Of a DNA stretch of 64,000 bases, positions 10,401-18,584 are shown one piece after another. The stretch's first letter is position 1, and each line of letters opens with the position of its first letter. The position numbers were made by a program, and so were the translations under genes. A model generated the notes under the pieces. That model worked only from the letters and a program-made list of their open reading frames with translations, was not told where the DNA came from and ran no database searches. Source of the DNA: an uncultured Flavobacteriales bacterium (GTDB lineage Bacteria; Bacteroidota; Bacteroidia; Flavobacteriales_D; Sanyastnellaceae); NCBI GenBank assembly GCA_938074325.1, contig CALJFZ010000017.1, positions 62,001-126,000 of the forward strand, given 5' to 3'.

Positions 10401-10819
10401 TTGCCTCCTTTCAAGGCGTAAATATCTGGATTCAGATTATTGGAAGGATTCACCTCGTAATAGGCTTGGATCAGCGTCGTTGACGTGATGCGTATGCCCT
10501 TATTCAAGACGGTGTTTGGGGGCTTGTTTTCAACCTGGTACAGCCAAGGTGCCAAATTCAACGAGGAGACACTGTTGGCAGGCACGCTGATGGTCTGGGT
10601 GGGAAAACCGGCGTTGGCGGGCTGTTCGACCGTTACAATCGCGGATTGGTCAAACGTTGCGAAACGCAGCAGGGTAGGGCTGTCCCCGTGATTGGCCCAT
10701 ACCTCGGGAGCTACAAACCAAAACTCCGTATCCACTTGCGCATGAGCAGGCGTGGCGAGTCCTATCCACAGGCCGAGGACGACCAGTCCTACCAAACGGA
10801 TTGTGCGTGTAGAATTCAA
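7418..10819 (-). CDS. Giant secreted IgGFc-binding-like protein with Ig-like/PKD repeats and T9SS type B C-terminal domain (paralogue of 3000-6539)
   Basis: 1133 aa; N-terminal ~480 aa clearly homologous to the 3000-6539 product ('VDTEFWFVAPEVWANHGDSPTLLRFATF...VTVEQPANAGFPTQTISVPANS'); C-terminal 'IISPNQDAQNERFALPDLTYFPSSTCRIYNRWGQTVYTSS...EGTYYYEVLIN'. Confidence 0.87.
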   Translation of the reverse strand: MNSTRTIRLVGLVVLGLWIGLATPAHAQVDTEFWFVAPEVWANHGDSPTLLRFATFDQSAIVTVEQPANAGFPTQTISVPANSVSSLNLAPWLYQVENKPPNTVLNKGIRITSTTLIQAYYEVNPSNNLNPDIYALKGGNALGTNFFIPLQNYLNNGYTQSPSGFDIVATEDNTTIEITPRKPIVGHAQNVTFTITLDAGETWSGRATSTAASQHPFGTVVNSDKPIAITISDDSLNGTPYGGCADLFGDQIVPADIVGTEYIAIKGNLNGPDKVFFIPTEPNTTISVNGNVVTTLTNLTSIYSHTLYATAAYYEASAPVYALHLTGFGCEVGGALLPPIVCTGSQEVAFIRSTNEFMGLKILVPDGGEDDFEFNGDPDQIVASQFSDVPGTDGAWKYANITGSGFVPQLAASRLYNSTSVFHLGIINGGASSGTRYGYFSNYAAQAYVVQVDDNTLCDGDELNLESNLLLGATYDWTGPNGFTAQGNPYPFGQVNMADAGEYIVSGFVGSCPIENDTLNLLVYPFPETPTISGDSVVCEGAPLMLWTDTLETVQYQWSGPDGFYPSQESILESSATMEHEGTYTLVINDHGCLSQPALWDVAVTPEQALSISATNESLCQGEAFTLEAGAIAGASYAWSGPDGTQASNQSGMQVTNAQPDDSGWYTVSGQASDCPLVPDSVWMEVVPNPIVNGVNAPAVCLGNEATFTADFTSDGGADIIWMNASGDTLGFGNPWQIDSANWEDAQAYTVSVAFNGCAADPVAFVFDLVPPQDLEVIDANGDPIDSDQICQGDAWEIFGAGPDGTNWNWTGPENMSATDQSVSLFNAQPDESGWYTVNGAVGTCPMNPDSVYLEVYPTPAPPVLTGFDEICEGSDWSLSGTTAGNGTILWFHPFWGNHEGTTWSFIDVPLGANGMYEAYVLESNCPSPIASGTLTVVPLPEVQAQDFSTIQIDHCPDHTPALDLPEWDPLYNVNWTFTDEEENTIDFGSGPAMVAMEDGLYTAYLNTGAPCNLTATGSFEVETVLCELIVPNIISPNQDAQNERFALPDLTYFPSSTCRIYNRWGQTVYTSSDFGNAAGWEPNLEEASEGTYYYEVLINRVSGDLTVTDEHGTATYTEPGPIQLVGSLTLVR

Positions 10820-10926
10820 TGGAGTGACTTTGGTGAGGACAAGGTAATTATTTCATTGACTTTTTGCGGGTTACGAATGCAACGAAAACGACGGTGTTCC
10901 CGTAGACCTGTACAAAAAGACCCGCC

Positions 10927-11319
10927 ATGGCGTACATCTGGAACCCCAATGCTCTTCCCCAATTTGATCAAAAAGCGCTCGTTTTACGCATTCCTGCTTC
11001 GGGCTTGTTTGCTCGAATAAGTGGGCCCATTGTGGAGTTGTTGAGCCAATTGCCGTTCGCAGATGTTGACGCAGCAGCAGCTGCTTGGCAAGAGCGCTGC
11101 AACCGTGGAGATAACGCAGCTCAGAGCGCAAGCATTGTTTGGCATGAACTGATTGATGCCGGCGCCATCCGTGAGGTGGAATTTGAGATGCCATTGAATG
11201 AAAGCAATGTACACGAATGGGTAACCCTCGCTCGTGGAGAAGTGCATTCGCGGATCCATCGGTTCATGGAAGCACAAGATTTCCTCGCAGACGATGATGT
11301 TCTGCACGTAGGTGCCTGA
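10927..11319 (+). CDS. Hypothetical protein, 130 aa
   Basis: Intact ORF in an otherwise unassigned region between annotated genes; no family recognised. Confidence 0.55.
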   Translation: MAYIWNPNALPQFDQKALVLRIPASGLFARISGPIVELLSQLPFADVDAAAAAWQERCNRGDNAAQSASIVWHELIDAGAIREVEFEMPLNESNVHEWVTLARGEVHSRIHRFMEAQDFLADDDVLHVGA

Positions 11320-11360
11320 CCGCGTTTTGTGTCGGTATCTTCGCGGAATACCCTGCACGG

Positions 11361-11774
11361 ATGCGACACCCTTTATCCTCCCTTTTTTCCTGCGCCCTTG
11401 TGACGGTGGCGTTGGCCTTGATTTCTTGTGAGGGGAACACCCGGCTCGAATGGAACCTTCAGAACAACGCTTCGTCCGATGTTTACGTGGTTCACAAAGC
11501 CTGGGATTATAGCTCAATACCGCCCGACACTCTTTTCGTGCCTGCGGGTGAGACGCTGCAGCTCGGCATCAACGACGTTCTTGGCGGAAATGCGACACCG
11601 TGGGCGCCTGTGAGTTTCATCGACACGCTTTTCATCACGACAGCATCGGGTGCTTTGTGTACCAAAGATTGGACAGAGACCGATGAGTGGGGAATCGTAA
11701 GCCAAGAGGAGCGCAGGATTCCCTCCAACTGGTCACACATCTATTTCTTCCGGGTTGAAGACAGCGACTTTTAA
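11361..11774 (+). CDS. Putative lipoprotein, 137 aa
   Basis: N-terminal hydrophobic stretch ending in lipobox-like 'LALISC'; ORF ends in a 4-bp convergent overlap with the AMP nucleosidase gene. Confidence 0.55.
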   Translation: MRHPLSSLFSCALVTVALALISCEGNTRLEWNLQNNASSDVYVVHKAWDYSSIPPDTLFVPAGETLQLGINDVLGGNATPWAPVSFIDTLFITTASGALCTKDWTETDEWGIVSQEERRIPSNWSHIYFFRVEDSDF

Positions 11775-12544
11775 CGCCATTTCAAGTGGCGGATGGACCG
11801 CCCCTCTGTCTGTATTTCTTTGAGTGAGTCGATGCCAATGCGGATGTGTTCATCTACATAATTCGCGGTCACTTTAGCGTCGCTGGCATCGGTCTTTACA
11901 CCGGACGGCGTCATGGGTTCGTCGCTGACCAGCAACAGCGCCCCCACCGATAAGCGGTTCGCAAACCCGACGGAAAACAAGGTGGCGGTTTCCATGTCAA
12001 TGGCCTGCGCCCGGGTACTACGGAGGTAGGCCTTGAAGGCATCATCGTGTTCCCACACCCTTCGGTTGGTTGTGTACACGGATCCGGTGTAGTAGTCGCG
12101 GTTGTAGTCTCGAACTGTCGAGGAAATGGCTCGCTGCAACGCAAAGCTGGGCAGTGCGGGGACTTCCGGAGGAAAATAATCGTTGGAAGTTCCTTCTCCT
12201 CGGATGCCCGCGAGGGGGAGGATGAGGTCTCCGATGCGATTCTTTTCTTTCAACGCGCCGCATTTGCCCAAGAAGAGGACCGCACGGGGGGCAATGGCGG
12301 ACAGCAAGTCCATGACCGTGGCCGCATTCGCACTGCCCATCCCAAAGTTGATCAGGGTGATGTCTCCAGCCGTGGCGCATGGCATGGCCTTGTCCCTCCC
12401 CACAATTTCGCAGGAATTCCATTCGGCAAACTTCTCCAGGTAGTTGCTGAAGTTGGTGAGTAAGATGTGGCTCCCAAACGCATCGAGTTGCATGCCGGTG
12501 TACCGAGGAAGCCAATTGTTGACGATGTCTTGTTTTGTGCGCAT
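11771..12544 (-). CDS. amn: AMP nucleosidase
   Basis: 'NFGMGSANAATVMDLLSAIAPRAVLFLGKCGALKEKNRIGDLILPLAGIRGEGTSNDYFPPEVPALPSF' and 'AIDMETATLFSVGFAN' are AMP nucleosidase/PNP-fold motifs; start placed at the internal ATG (MRTKQDIVNNW). Confidence 0.9.
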   Translation of the reverse strand: MRTKQDIVNNWLPRYTGMQLDAFGSHILLTNFSNYLEKFAEWNSCEIVGRDKAMPCATAGDITLINFGMGSANAATVMDLLSAIAPRAVLFLGKCGALKEKNRIGDLILPLAGIRGEGTSNDYFPPEVPALPSFALQRAISSTVRDYNRDYYTGSVYTTNRRVWEHDDAFKAYLRSTRAQAIDMETATLFSVGFANRLSVGALLLVSDEPMTPSGVKTDASDAKVTANYVDEHIRIGIDSLKEIQTEGRSIRHLKWR

Positions 12545-12594
12545 GTTGGCAATGTAACGCACGGAGGACCAATTTAATTTCTTTACTTGGTGCC

Positions 12595-13071
12595 ATGATT
12601 CGAAGGATTGAACACACCTTTTGCCTTGAAGAGTGGAAAGCGCAGGACCTAAGCGCAGAAGACCAAGCGTTGTTGCAGGCTGCATACGAAGCGTGTGAAT
12701 CGGCCTATTCGCCGTACTCCAAATTCAATGTAGGCTCGGCCGTCCAACTCGAGGACGGTACCCTCATCAAAGGGAGCAACCAGGAAAATGCGGCCTATCC
12801 CAGTGGATTGTGCGCAGAACGCGTTGCTTTCTTTACGGCGGGTGCCCAGCATGCTGGTACGCGCATCATCGCCGCCGCGGTCGTTACCAACAGCTCCATG
12901 CCCGTGGAAGATTTTTCGCCTTGCGGCGGCTGCCGTCAAGTCATGCTCGAATCGGAGGAAAGGCAGAACGAAAACATTCGGTTCTTGATGCAGACGGGTG
13001 GGGAATCACATGTCCTCGTCTCGGACAGCGTGGCCCAATTTCTTCCGCTTTCGTTCAAACTACCGCACTGA
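12595..13071 (+). CDS. cdd: Cytidine deaminase
   Basis: 'AYSPYSKFNVGSAVQLEDG', 'NAAYPSGLCAERVAFF' and 'SPCGGCRQVM' are the CDA zinc/active-site motifs; start placed at MIRRIEHTF. Confidence 0.93.
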   Translation: MIRRIEHTFCLEEWKAQDLSAEDQALLQAAYEACESAYSPYSKFNVGSAVQLEDGTLIKGSNQENAAYPSGLCAERVAFFTAGAQHAGTRIIAAAVVTNSSMPVEDFSPCGGCRQVMLESEERQNENIRFLMQTGGESHVLVSDSVAQFLPLSFKLPH

Positions 13072-13108
13072 GTGCAACATTGAGGTGCATCTGGCCGTAA
13101 ACCGCAAC

Positions 13109-14359
13109 ATGCGGACGGCCCAATACTGTGCATTCGGAATATTCACGTGGTTCCTCATAACCTCTGTGCAGCATGTTCACGCCCAATCGGTAGAGGGCCT
13201 GCACCGCATCCAATTCGAATCCGCTGGCGGGCTCACTTGGAACCCCGATCAAAGCCTGCATCCCTTGGTGAGCGGGCATACGCGGTCCTCGGTTTCCGGA
13301 TGGGGAACCCAAGATTGGGGCGCCAACACCATGACCTGGCAAGCCAAGTCCGAAGTCCTCGGATTCGCTGGCACGGACTTCGAATCCCGAAAGACATCCC
13401 ACTTGACTTGGTCCTTGGAGCGGGCTTTGAATGAGAATGTTTCGACCGGTTTACGTGCAGGCGGATTCAGTGGGGACGTACTGGAACGGAACCTCCGGAA
13501 TGCCGAGGAATGGAGCCTGTTCGATGCGACCCAATGGAATGCCCGGTGGTGGTTGACCTTGAATAACGGGCTGCGACACGGACAACTATATGCGCACCGT
13601 GAAGAGTGGAACTACCGCACCTTGGGCGGGCTTGATCGCCGAGAATTTGCCTTTGGGTCGAGCTTAAATCTTCCCATTCTCACACGCGTTCGCGGCAAGC
13701 GAGGGCTGCTGAAGGTGAACCAACAGCGGACCCACCACCTCGCCAATCTTGTTGTTTGCTTTGAACATCGGGAAACGCAATTTGATGGATGGGCGCTGGG
13801 TGAAGGGCCGGTGGCAGGAGGAGATTGGTTGCGATCGGACGCCGTTTCTGCGTTCAACGGCACCTTGGAAGGGTTGAGTCTGTGGACAGAGACAAAGGGG
13901 GAATTACGGTTGGAACTCGAGGAAATAAGCGGGATTGGTGGTGGATTGAGCAGCGGTTGGGTTTATCGGCAAGATGAGGTGCGCAGAGCTTACGATGCAT
14001 GGACGTTCCGTTCCGCTGGTTGGATCTCCGGGGCATCCGCCCAATGGGCAGGTCGACTCATGTGGCAACGCGATGCGGTAACCCATCCGGAATTAACCGT
14101 GGTGAATGAATCCGGCTGGGAGGCATATCGCTATGCAAACTCGGAGGTTCAATTCCGACTCGAGCGCGGAGTGAAAAATGGATGGGGCGTGTTCACGGAG
14201 GGTCAAGCCCAATTCTGGAGATCCAACGCGACCGACCAGGGATGGTACCAGCGAGGCGATTGGAATGCATGGAGCCTCCGCGTAGGATGGATTTGGCAGC
14301 GTTCCAATGAAGCCCGGTGGGTACAACACCATGCTCCTGTTCGCCGAATGGCACCTTGA
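13109..14359 (+). CDS. Exported hypothetical protein, possible outer-membrane beta-barrel
   Basis: Signal-like N-terminus '[26 protein letters not shown]'; Trp/aromatic-rich alternating segments in the body; no family recognised. Confidence 0.55.
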   Translation: MRTAQYCAFGIFTWFLITSVQHVHAQSVEGLHRIQFESAGGLTWNPDQSLHPLVSGHTRSSVSGWGTQDWGANTMTWQAKSEVLGFAGTDFESRKTSHLTWSLERALNENVSTGLRAGGFSGDVLERNLRNAEEWSLFDATQWNARWWLTLNNGLRHGQLYAHREEWNYRTLGGLDRREFAFGSSLNLPILTRVRGKRGLLKVNQQRTHHLANLVVCFEHRETQFDGWALGEGPVAGGDWLRSDAVSAFNGTLEGLSLWTETKGELRLELEEISGIGGGLSSGWVYRQDEVRRAYDAWTFRSAGWISGASAQWAGRLMWQRDAVTHPELTVVNESGWEAYRYANSEVQFRLERGVKNGWGVFTEGQAQFWRSNATDQGWYQRGDWNAWSLRVGWIWQRSNEARWVQHHAPVRRMAP

Positions 14360-14397
14360 ATGCCGAGATTCCTCGGATGCATTGTAGATTCGCTTCC

Positions 14398-15660
14398 ATG
14401 ACAGTGATGATGAGTCTCGTGGGCATGGTTGTGTTGGTGGGCATTGCATTTGCCGCCTCCCACAACCGCAAAGCCATCAAGTTGAGAACGGTTTTGGGCG
14501 CTTTCGGAATTCAGTTGTTCTTCGGGGCGTTCGTCCTGTATTTCCCATTTGGAAAATCAGTATTGGTGGCTATTTCCGAAGGGGTCCAGCGCGTGATCGA
14601 TTACGGAAACGACGGCATCACCTTCATCTTTGGAGGCTTGAATTCGGACCAAATGTTCGAAGTGTTTGGGGGTTCAGGATTTGTGTTCGCCATCCGCGTG
14701 CTGCCGGTCATCATTTTCTTTTCCTCGTTGATTGCCGTGTTGTACCACATCGGAATCATGCAATGGGTGATCAATGTTTTGGGAGGGGGATTGCGAAAAG
14801 CCTTGGGGACATCCCGTGCTGAATCCCTGTCCGCCACGGCCAACATTTTCGTAGGCCAAACGGAGGCCCCGCTGGTCGTCCGTCCGTTCATCAAAAGCAT
14901 GACGTCCTCTGAACTCTTTGCGGTCATGGTGGGCGGATTGGCTTCGGTTGCGGGTTCGGTGCTGGCGGGCTACGCTTCCTTGGGGGTGCCGTTGGAATAC
15001 CTGATTGCGGCCTCTTTCATGGCAGCTCCGGGTGGGTTGCTTTTTGCGAAGTTGATTTATCCCGAAACGGAAGCACCGCGAGAAGCCTTGAGCAAGGAGG
15101 AGATGGACGAAGAATTGGACGGGCAGTCGGTCAATGTGATCGATGCGGCTGCTAATGGTGCAGCTTCCGGCTTGAAGCTCGCCATGAATGTTGGAGCAAT
15201 GCTTTTGGCATTTGTGGGGTTGATCGCGCTTGTCAATGGCCTGTTCAGCGGTGTCGGTGGTTGGTTTGATTTTCCGGAGCTCACCTTGGAGTTGATTTTG
15301 GGGTATGTCTTTGCCCCATTGGCGTTTTTGATTGGTGTGCCTTGGAGCGAAGCAATCGTGGCCGGGTCGTTCATCGGTCAGAAATTGATTGTGAACGAAT
15401 TTGTGGCCTACCTGAATTTTGCTCCCTACCTCGCTGAAGGCGCCGAGGTGGTTCTTTCAGAGAAAACCAAGGCCATCGTTTCCTTCGCTCTGTGTGGTTT
15501 TGCCAACCTTTCATCCATCGCCATTTTGTTGGGCGGTTTGGGGTCATTGGCGCCGTCGCGCCGGCAGGACATCGCGCGTTTTGGCCTGAAGGCAGTGCTT
15601 GCAGCCACCCTGTCCAATTTGATGTCGGCCACCATCGCCGGTCTCTTTTTATCCTTGTAA
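14398..15660 (+). CDS. Concentrative nucleoside transporter (NupC/CNT family)
   Basis: '[18 protein letters not shown]', '[20 protein letters not shown]', '[20 protein letters not shown]', '[24 protein letters not shown]' are CNT hallmarks. Confidence 0.93.
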   Translation: MTVMMSLVGMVVLVGIAFAASHNRKAIKLRTVLGAFGIQLFFGAFVLYFPFGKSVLVAISEGVQRVIDYGNDGITFIFGGLNSDQMFEVFGGSGFVFAIRVLPVIIFFSSLIAVLYHIGIMQWVINVLGGGLRKALGTSRAESLSATANIFVGQTEAPLVVRPFIKSMTSSELFAVMVGGLASVAGSVLAGYASLGVPLEYLIAASFMAAPGGLLFAKLIYPETEAPREALSKEEMDEELDGQSVNVIDAAANGAASGLKLAMNVGAMLLAFVGLIALVNGLFSGVGGWFDFPELTLELILGYVFAPLAFLIGVPWSEAIVAGSFIGQKLIVNEFVAYLNFAPYLAEGAEVVLSEKTKAIVSFALCGFANLSSIAILLGGLGSLAPSRRQDIARFGLKAVLAATLSNLMSATIAGLFLSL

Positions 15661-15668
15661 CGAACGTT

Positions 15669-17006
15669 TTGGAGACCATCCTCATTCCCGAAATCATTCG
15701 GAAAAAACGCGACGGACACGCGTTGTCGTCAGCGGAGATTCAGCGCTTTGTGGAGGGCGTAACCTCCGAAGAAGTTACCGATGCGCAAATCGCAGCGTTC
15801 TCGATGGCCTGCATATTCCAAGACGTGAGTTTTCAGGAGCGCACGGATCTGACATTGGCCATGCGCGACTCCGGAAGGGTGTTGCGGTGGGATGCTCAGT
15901 TACTCGGTGGTCCGGTGTTAGATAAGCATTCTACAGGGGGCGTAGGGGATACAGTGTCCTTTGTTTTGGCACCCATTCTCGCAGCATGCGGCGGATTCGT
16001 TCCCATGATTGCCGGCAGGGGACTCGCGCACACGGGCGGAACCATTGATAAACTTGAGGCTATACCCGGTTACAATACCGCCCCGTCCGAGGACCGTTTT
16101 CGAGCCGCAGTCCGCGATTGTGGATTCGCGATCGCGGGACAGACGGCCGATTTCGCCCCTGCTGATCGGCGCATGTATGCTACCCGTGACGTGACGGCGA
16201 CCGTCGAGCAATACGGGCTCATCACGGCCAGCATTCTCTCCAAAAAGCTCGCGGCAGGCTTGGGCTCATTGGTCATGGACATTAAGGTCGGGAACGGCGC
16301 GTTCATGACGGACCTGCATGTCGCTCGTGAGTTGTCGGATTCCTTGTGCACCGTTGGCACACAGGCCGGTATGCCGACAGAGGCCCTGTTGACGGATATG
16401 AGTCAGCCTTTGGCCAATTCTGCAGGCAACGGATTGGAGGTGCTGGAGGCCATGGCGATCCTGCGCGGCGAAATTTCAACGGGAAGGCTTTACGAAGTAA
16501 CCAAGGCCCTTGCCATTCGAAACGGGCGCCAAGCCGGTTTGTTCCAAACCGATCAAGAGGGTGCCAAAGCCGTTGATCGCGCCCTCGCATCCGGAACGGC
16601 CGGTGAGCATTTTAACCGCTCCATTGCGGCCATGGGCGGTCCCATGGACCTGCTCAGCAATCCCCATCACATTCACGTTGCACCCATCGTGAAGCCCGTC
16701 TATGCTGAAGAGGCGGATTGGGGCAAGTACGCCGCGGAGGTACAAACCCGGCAGTTGGGGTTAGCGGTGGTGGATCTCGGTGGAGGCCGCACGCGTGCAG
16801 GTCAGGACATCGATCATGCTGTGGGGTGCGTAGACTGGATGCGACTGGGTGCTAAGGCAAACAGGGAAACGCCGCTTGCAGTCGTACATGCGCGTACAGA
16901 AGCGGATTTTGCGCGCGCAGCTGCGCGGATTCGAGGCGCCTTCCGCTTCACTGAAGAAACCGAAGAAACCGCCGGTCCCGTTGTCATCGAGCACCTGACA
17001 GCGTAA
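15669..17006 (+). CDS. deoA: Thymidine / pyrimidine-nucleoside phosphorylase
   Basis: 'PEIIRKKRDGHALSSAEIQRFVEGV', 'DKHSTGGVGDTVSFVLAPILAACGGFVPMIAGRGLAHTGGTIDKLEAIPGY', 'VMDIKVGNGAFM'; start uncertain (TTG at 15669 proposed, since no in-frame ATG fits). Confidence 0.9.
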   Translation: METILIPEIIRKKRDGHALSSAEIQRFVEGVTSEEVTDAQIAAFSMACIFQDVSFQERTDLTLAMRDSGRVLRWDAQLLGGPVLDKHSTGGVGDTVSFVLAPILAACGGFVPMIAGRGLAHTGGTIDKLEAIPGYNTAPSEDRFRAAVRDCGFAIAGQTADFAPADRRMYATRDVTATVEQYGLITASILSKKLAAGLGSLVMDIKVGNGAFMTDLHVARELSDSLCTVGTQAGMPTEALLTDMSQPLANSAGNGLEVLEAMAILRGEISTGRLYEVTKALAIRNGRQAGLFQTDQEGAKAVDRALASGTAGEHFNRSIAAMGGPMDLLSNPHHIHVAPIVKPVYAEEADWGKYAAEVQTRQLGLAVVDLGGGRTRAGQDIDHAVGCVDWMRLGAKANRETPLAVVHARTEADFARAAARIRGAFRFTEETEETAGPVVIEHLTA

Positions 17007-17015
17007 GTTTACACC

Positions 17016-17795
17016 ATGGTTAAAGTCAAGGTGTTTGACTCTTCAGCAGCGCGGGCTTCGAAGCGTCAAGTGATGGAGGCTCCGGCAACCGATGCAGGTG
17101 CTTTTTACGAGGTGGTGGATTCGCGCAGGAGTGTGCGGATTTATGCAGATGAACCCGTTCCAGAAGATGTGGTGAGGAGGGCCATGGATGCGGCATTGAA
17201 AGCACCCAATTCCTCCAACCTGCAAGTGTGGGAGATCCACTGGGTACGATCAGCAGAAAAGAAGGCCAAACTCGCAACTTACTGCCTTGGACAGCCCGCG
17301 GCCACGACCGCCCAAGAGTTGTTTGTTTTCGTAGCTAGGCCGGACCTGTGGCGCAGGAACAACGACCGCATGATTGCGCATCTGCGTTCCAACCCGAAGA
17401 CACCAGAAAAGGCATTCCAGTACTTTGAGAAGATAACCAAGCTCGTTTACAACCAAGGTCCCTTCGGAATTTTCCGTCCGTTCAAGTGGATTTGGTTTAC
17501 GGTGCGCGGCTGGGGACAGCCGACACCTCGGGAGCCTATCAGTTTGGCCCACATGGACGTTTGGGCCCACAAAACCACAGCCTTGGCCTGCCAAACCTTC
17601 ATGCTCGCTGCGCGGGCCGAAGGCTTTGATTCGTGCCCTATGGAAGGCTTGGACTCCAAGCGTGTGAAGCGGCTTTTGGGCTTGCCACGGAGGGCGGGAG
17701 TGACCATGGCCATTTCCATGGGCAAACGTGCTGAGGGGGGCATTTACAACGAACGCTTCCGATTTGATCAGAAGGACTTCATCCACGAACATTGA
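17016..17795 (+). CDS. Nitroreductase family protein
   Basis: 'FYEVVDSRRSVRIYADEPVPEDVVRRAMDAALKAPNSSNLQVWEIHWV' nitroreductase N-terminal motif. Confidence 0.85.
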   Translation: MVKVKVFDSSAARASKRQVMEAPATDAGAFYEVVDSRRSVRIYADEPVPEDVVRRAMDAALKAPNSSNLQVWEIHWVRSAEKKAKLATYCLGQPAATTAQELFVFVARPDLWRRNNDRMIAHLRSNPKTPEKAFQYFEKITKLVYNQGPFGIFRPFKWIWFTVRGWGQPTPREPISLAHMDVWAHKTTALACQTFMLAARAEGFDSCPMEGLDSKRVKRLLGLPRRAGVTMAISMGKRAEGGIYNERFRFDQKDFIHEH

Positions 17796-17801
17796 TGCGC
17801 C

Positions 17802-18584
17802 ATGGATTGGTTGGTTAGCTTGATCATGTTGGTGGCCCTCGAGGCCGTTCTGGGCATCGATAACCTGTTGTATATCGCAATCGAATCAGGTCGAGTTGAC
17901 CCGTTGCAAAAGGTTCGTGTACAGCGAATTGGCATCGCTGGAGCTGTGGTAATGCGCGTTGTTTTGCTCCTTGTCCTGGTGCAACTCATTCAGTGGTTCC
18001 AAAAGCCCTTTGTTGCGTTGAATTGGGAAGGAGTGGTAACGGCGGAAATCAACGGGCACAGCCTCATTGCCATGGCCGGCGGTGGATTCATTGTTTACAC
18101 AGCGGTCAAAGAGGTCTGGCACATGTTGGCCGGTGACTTGAACAGCCATGCCCAAAAAGGCGCGTCGAAGTCCGTGCGTTCAGCAGTAATGGCCATCGTC
18201 TTGATGAACGTTGTGTTTTCATTCGATAGCGTGCTCACGGCGATTGCATTGACCGACAACATGGCCGTCATGGTGACCAGCATTTTGTTGAGCGGTGTGG
18301 TGATGTTGCTCTTGGCGAATCGGGTAGCCGCCTTCCTGCAAAAAAACCGAGCGTATGAAGTGCTCGGTCTTTTCATTCTATTGTTGGTGGGGGTCATGTT
18401 GCTATCCGAAGGCGGGCACTTGGCGCATTTGACCCTCTTCGGTGGCGAAGTGCATGCGCTCAACAAAACGACCTTCTACTTCGCCGTGAGCGTCTTGATT
18501 GCAGTGGATTTGGTCCAATCTCGGTACCAGAAGCGATTGGAGCGCACAGCCGTGAAGCATCAAGAAGCCTCGTCGTCCGAATAA
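17802..18584 (+). CDS. TerC family integral membrane protein
   Basis: 'ALEAVLGIDNLLYIAIESGRV' and 'NVVFSFDSVLTAIALTDNMAVM' are TerC motifs. Confidence 0.9.
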   Translation: MDWLVSLIMLVALEAVLGIDNLLYIAIESGRVDPLQKVRVQRIGIAGAVVMRVVLLLVLVQLIQWFQKPFVALNWEGVVTAEINGHSLIAMAGGGFIVYTAVKEVWHMLAGDLNSHAQKGASKSVRSAVMAIVLMNVVFSFDSVLTAIALTDNMAVMVTSILLSGVVMLLLANRVAAFLQKNRAYEVLGLFILLLVGVMLLSEGGHLAHLTLFGGEVHALNKTTFYFAVSVLIAVDLVQSRYQKRLERTAVKHQEASSSE

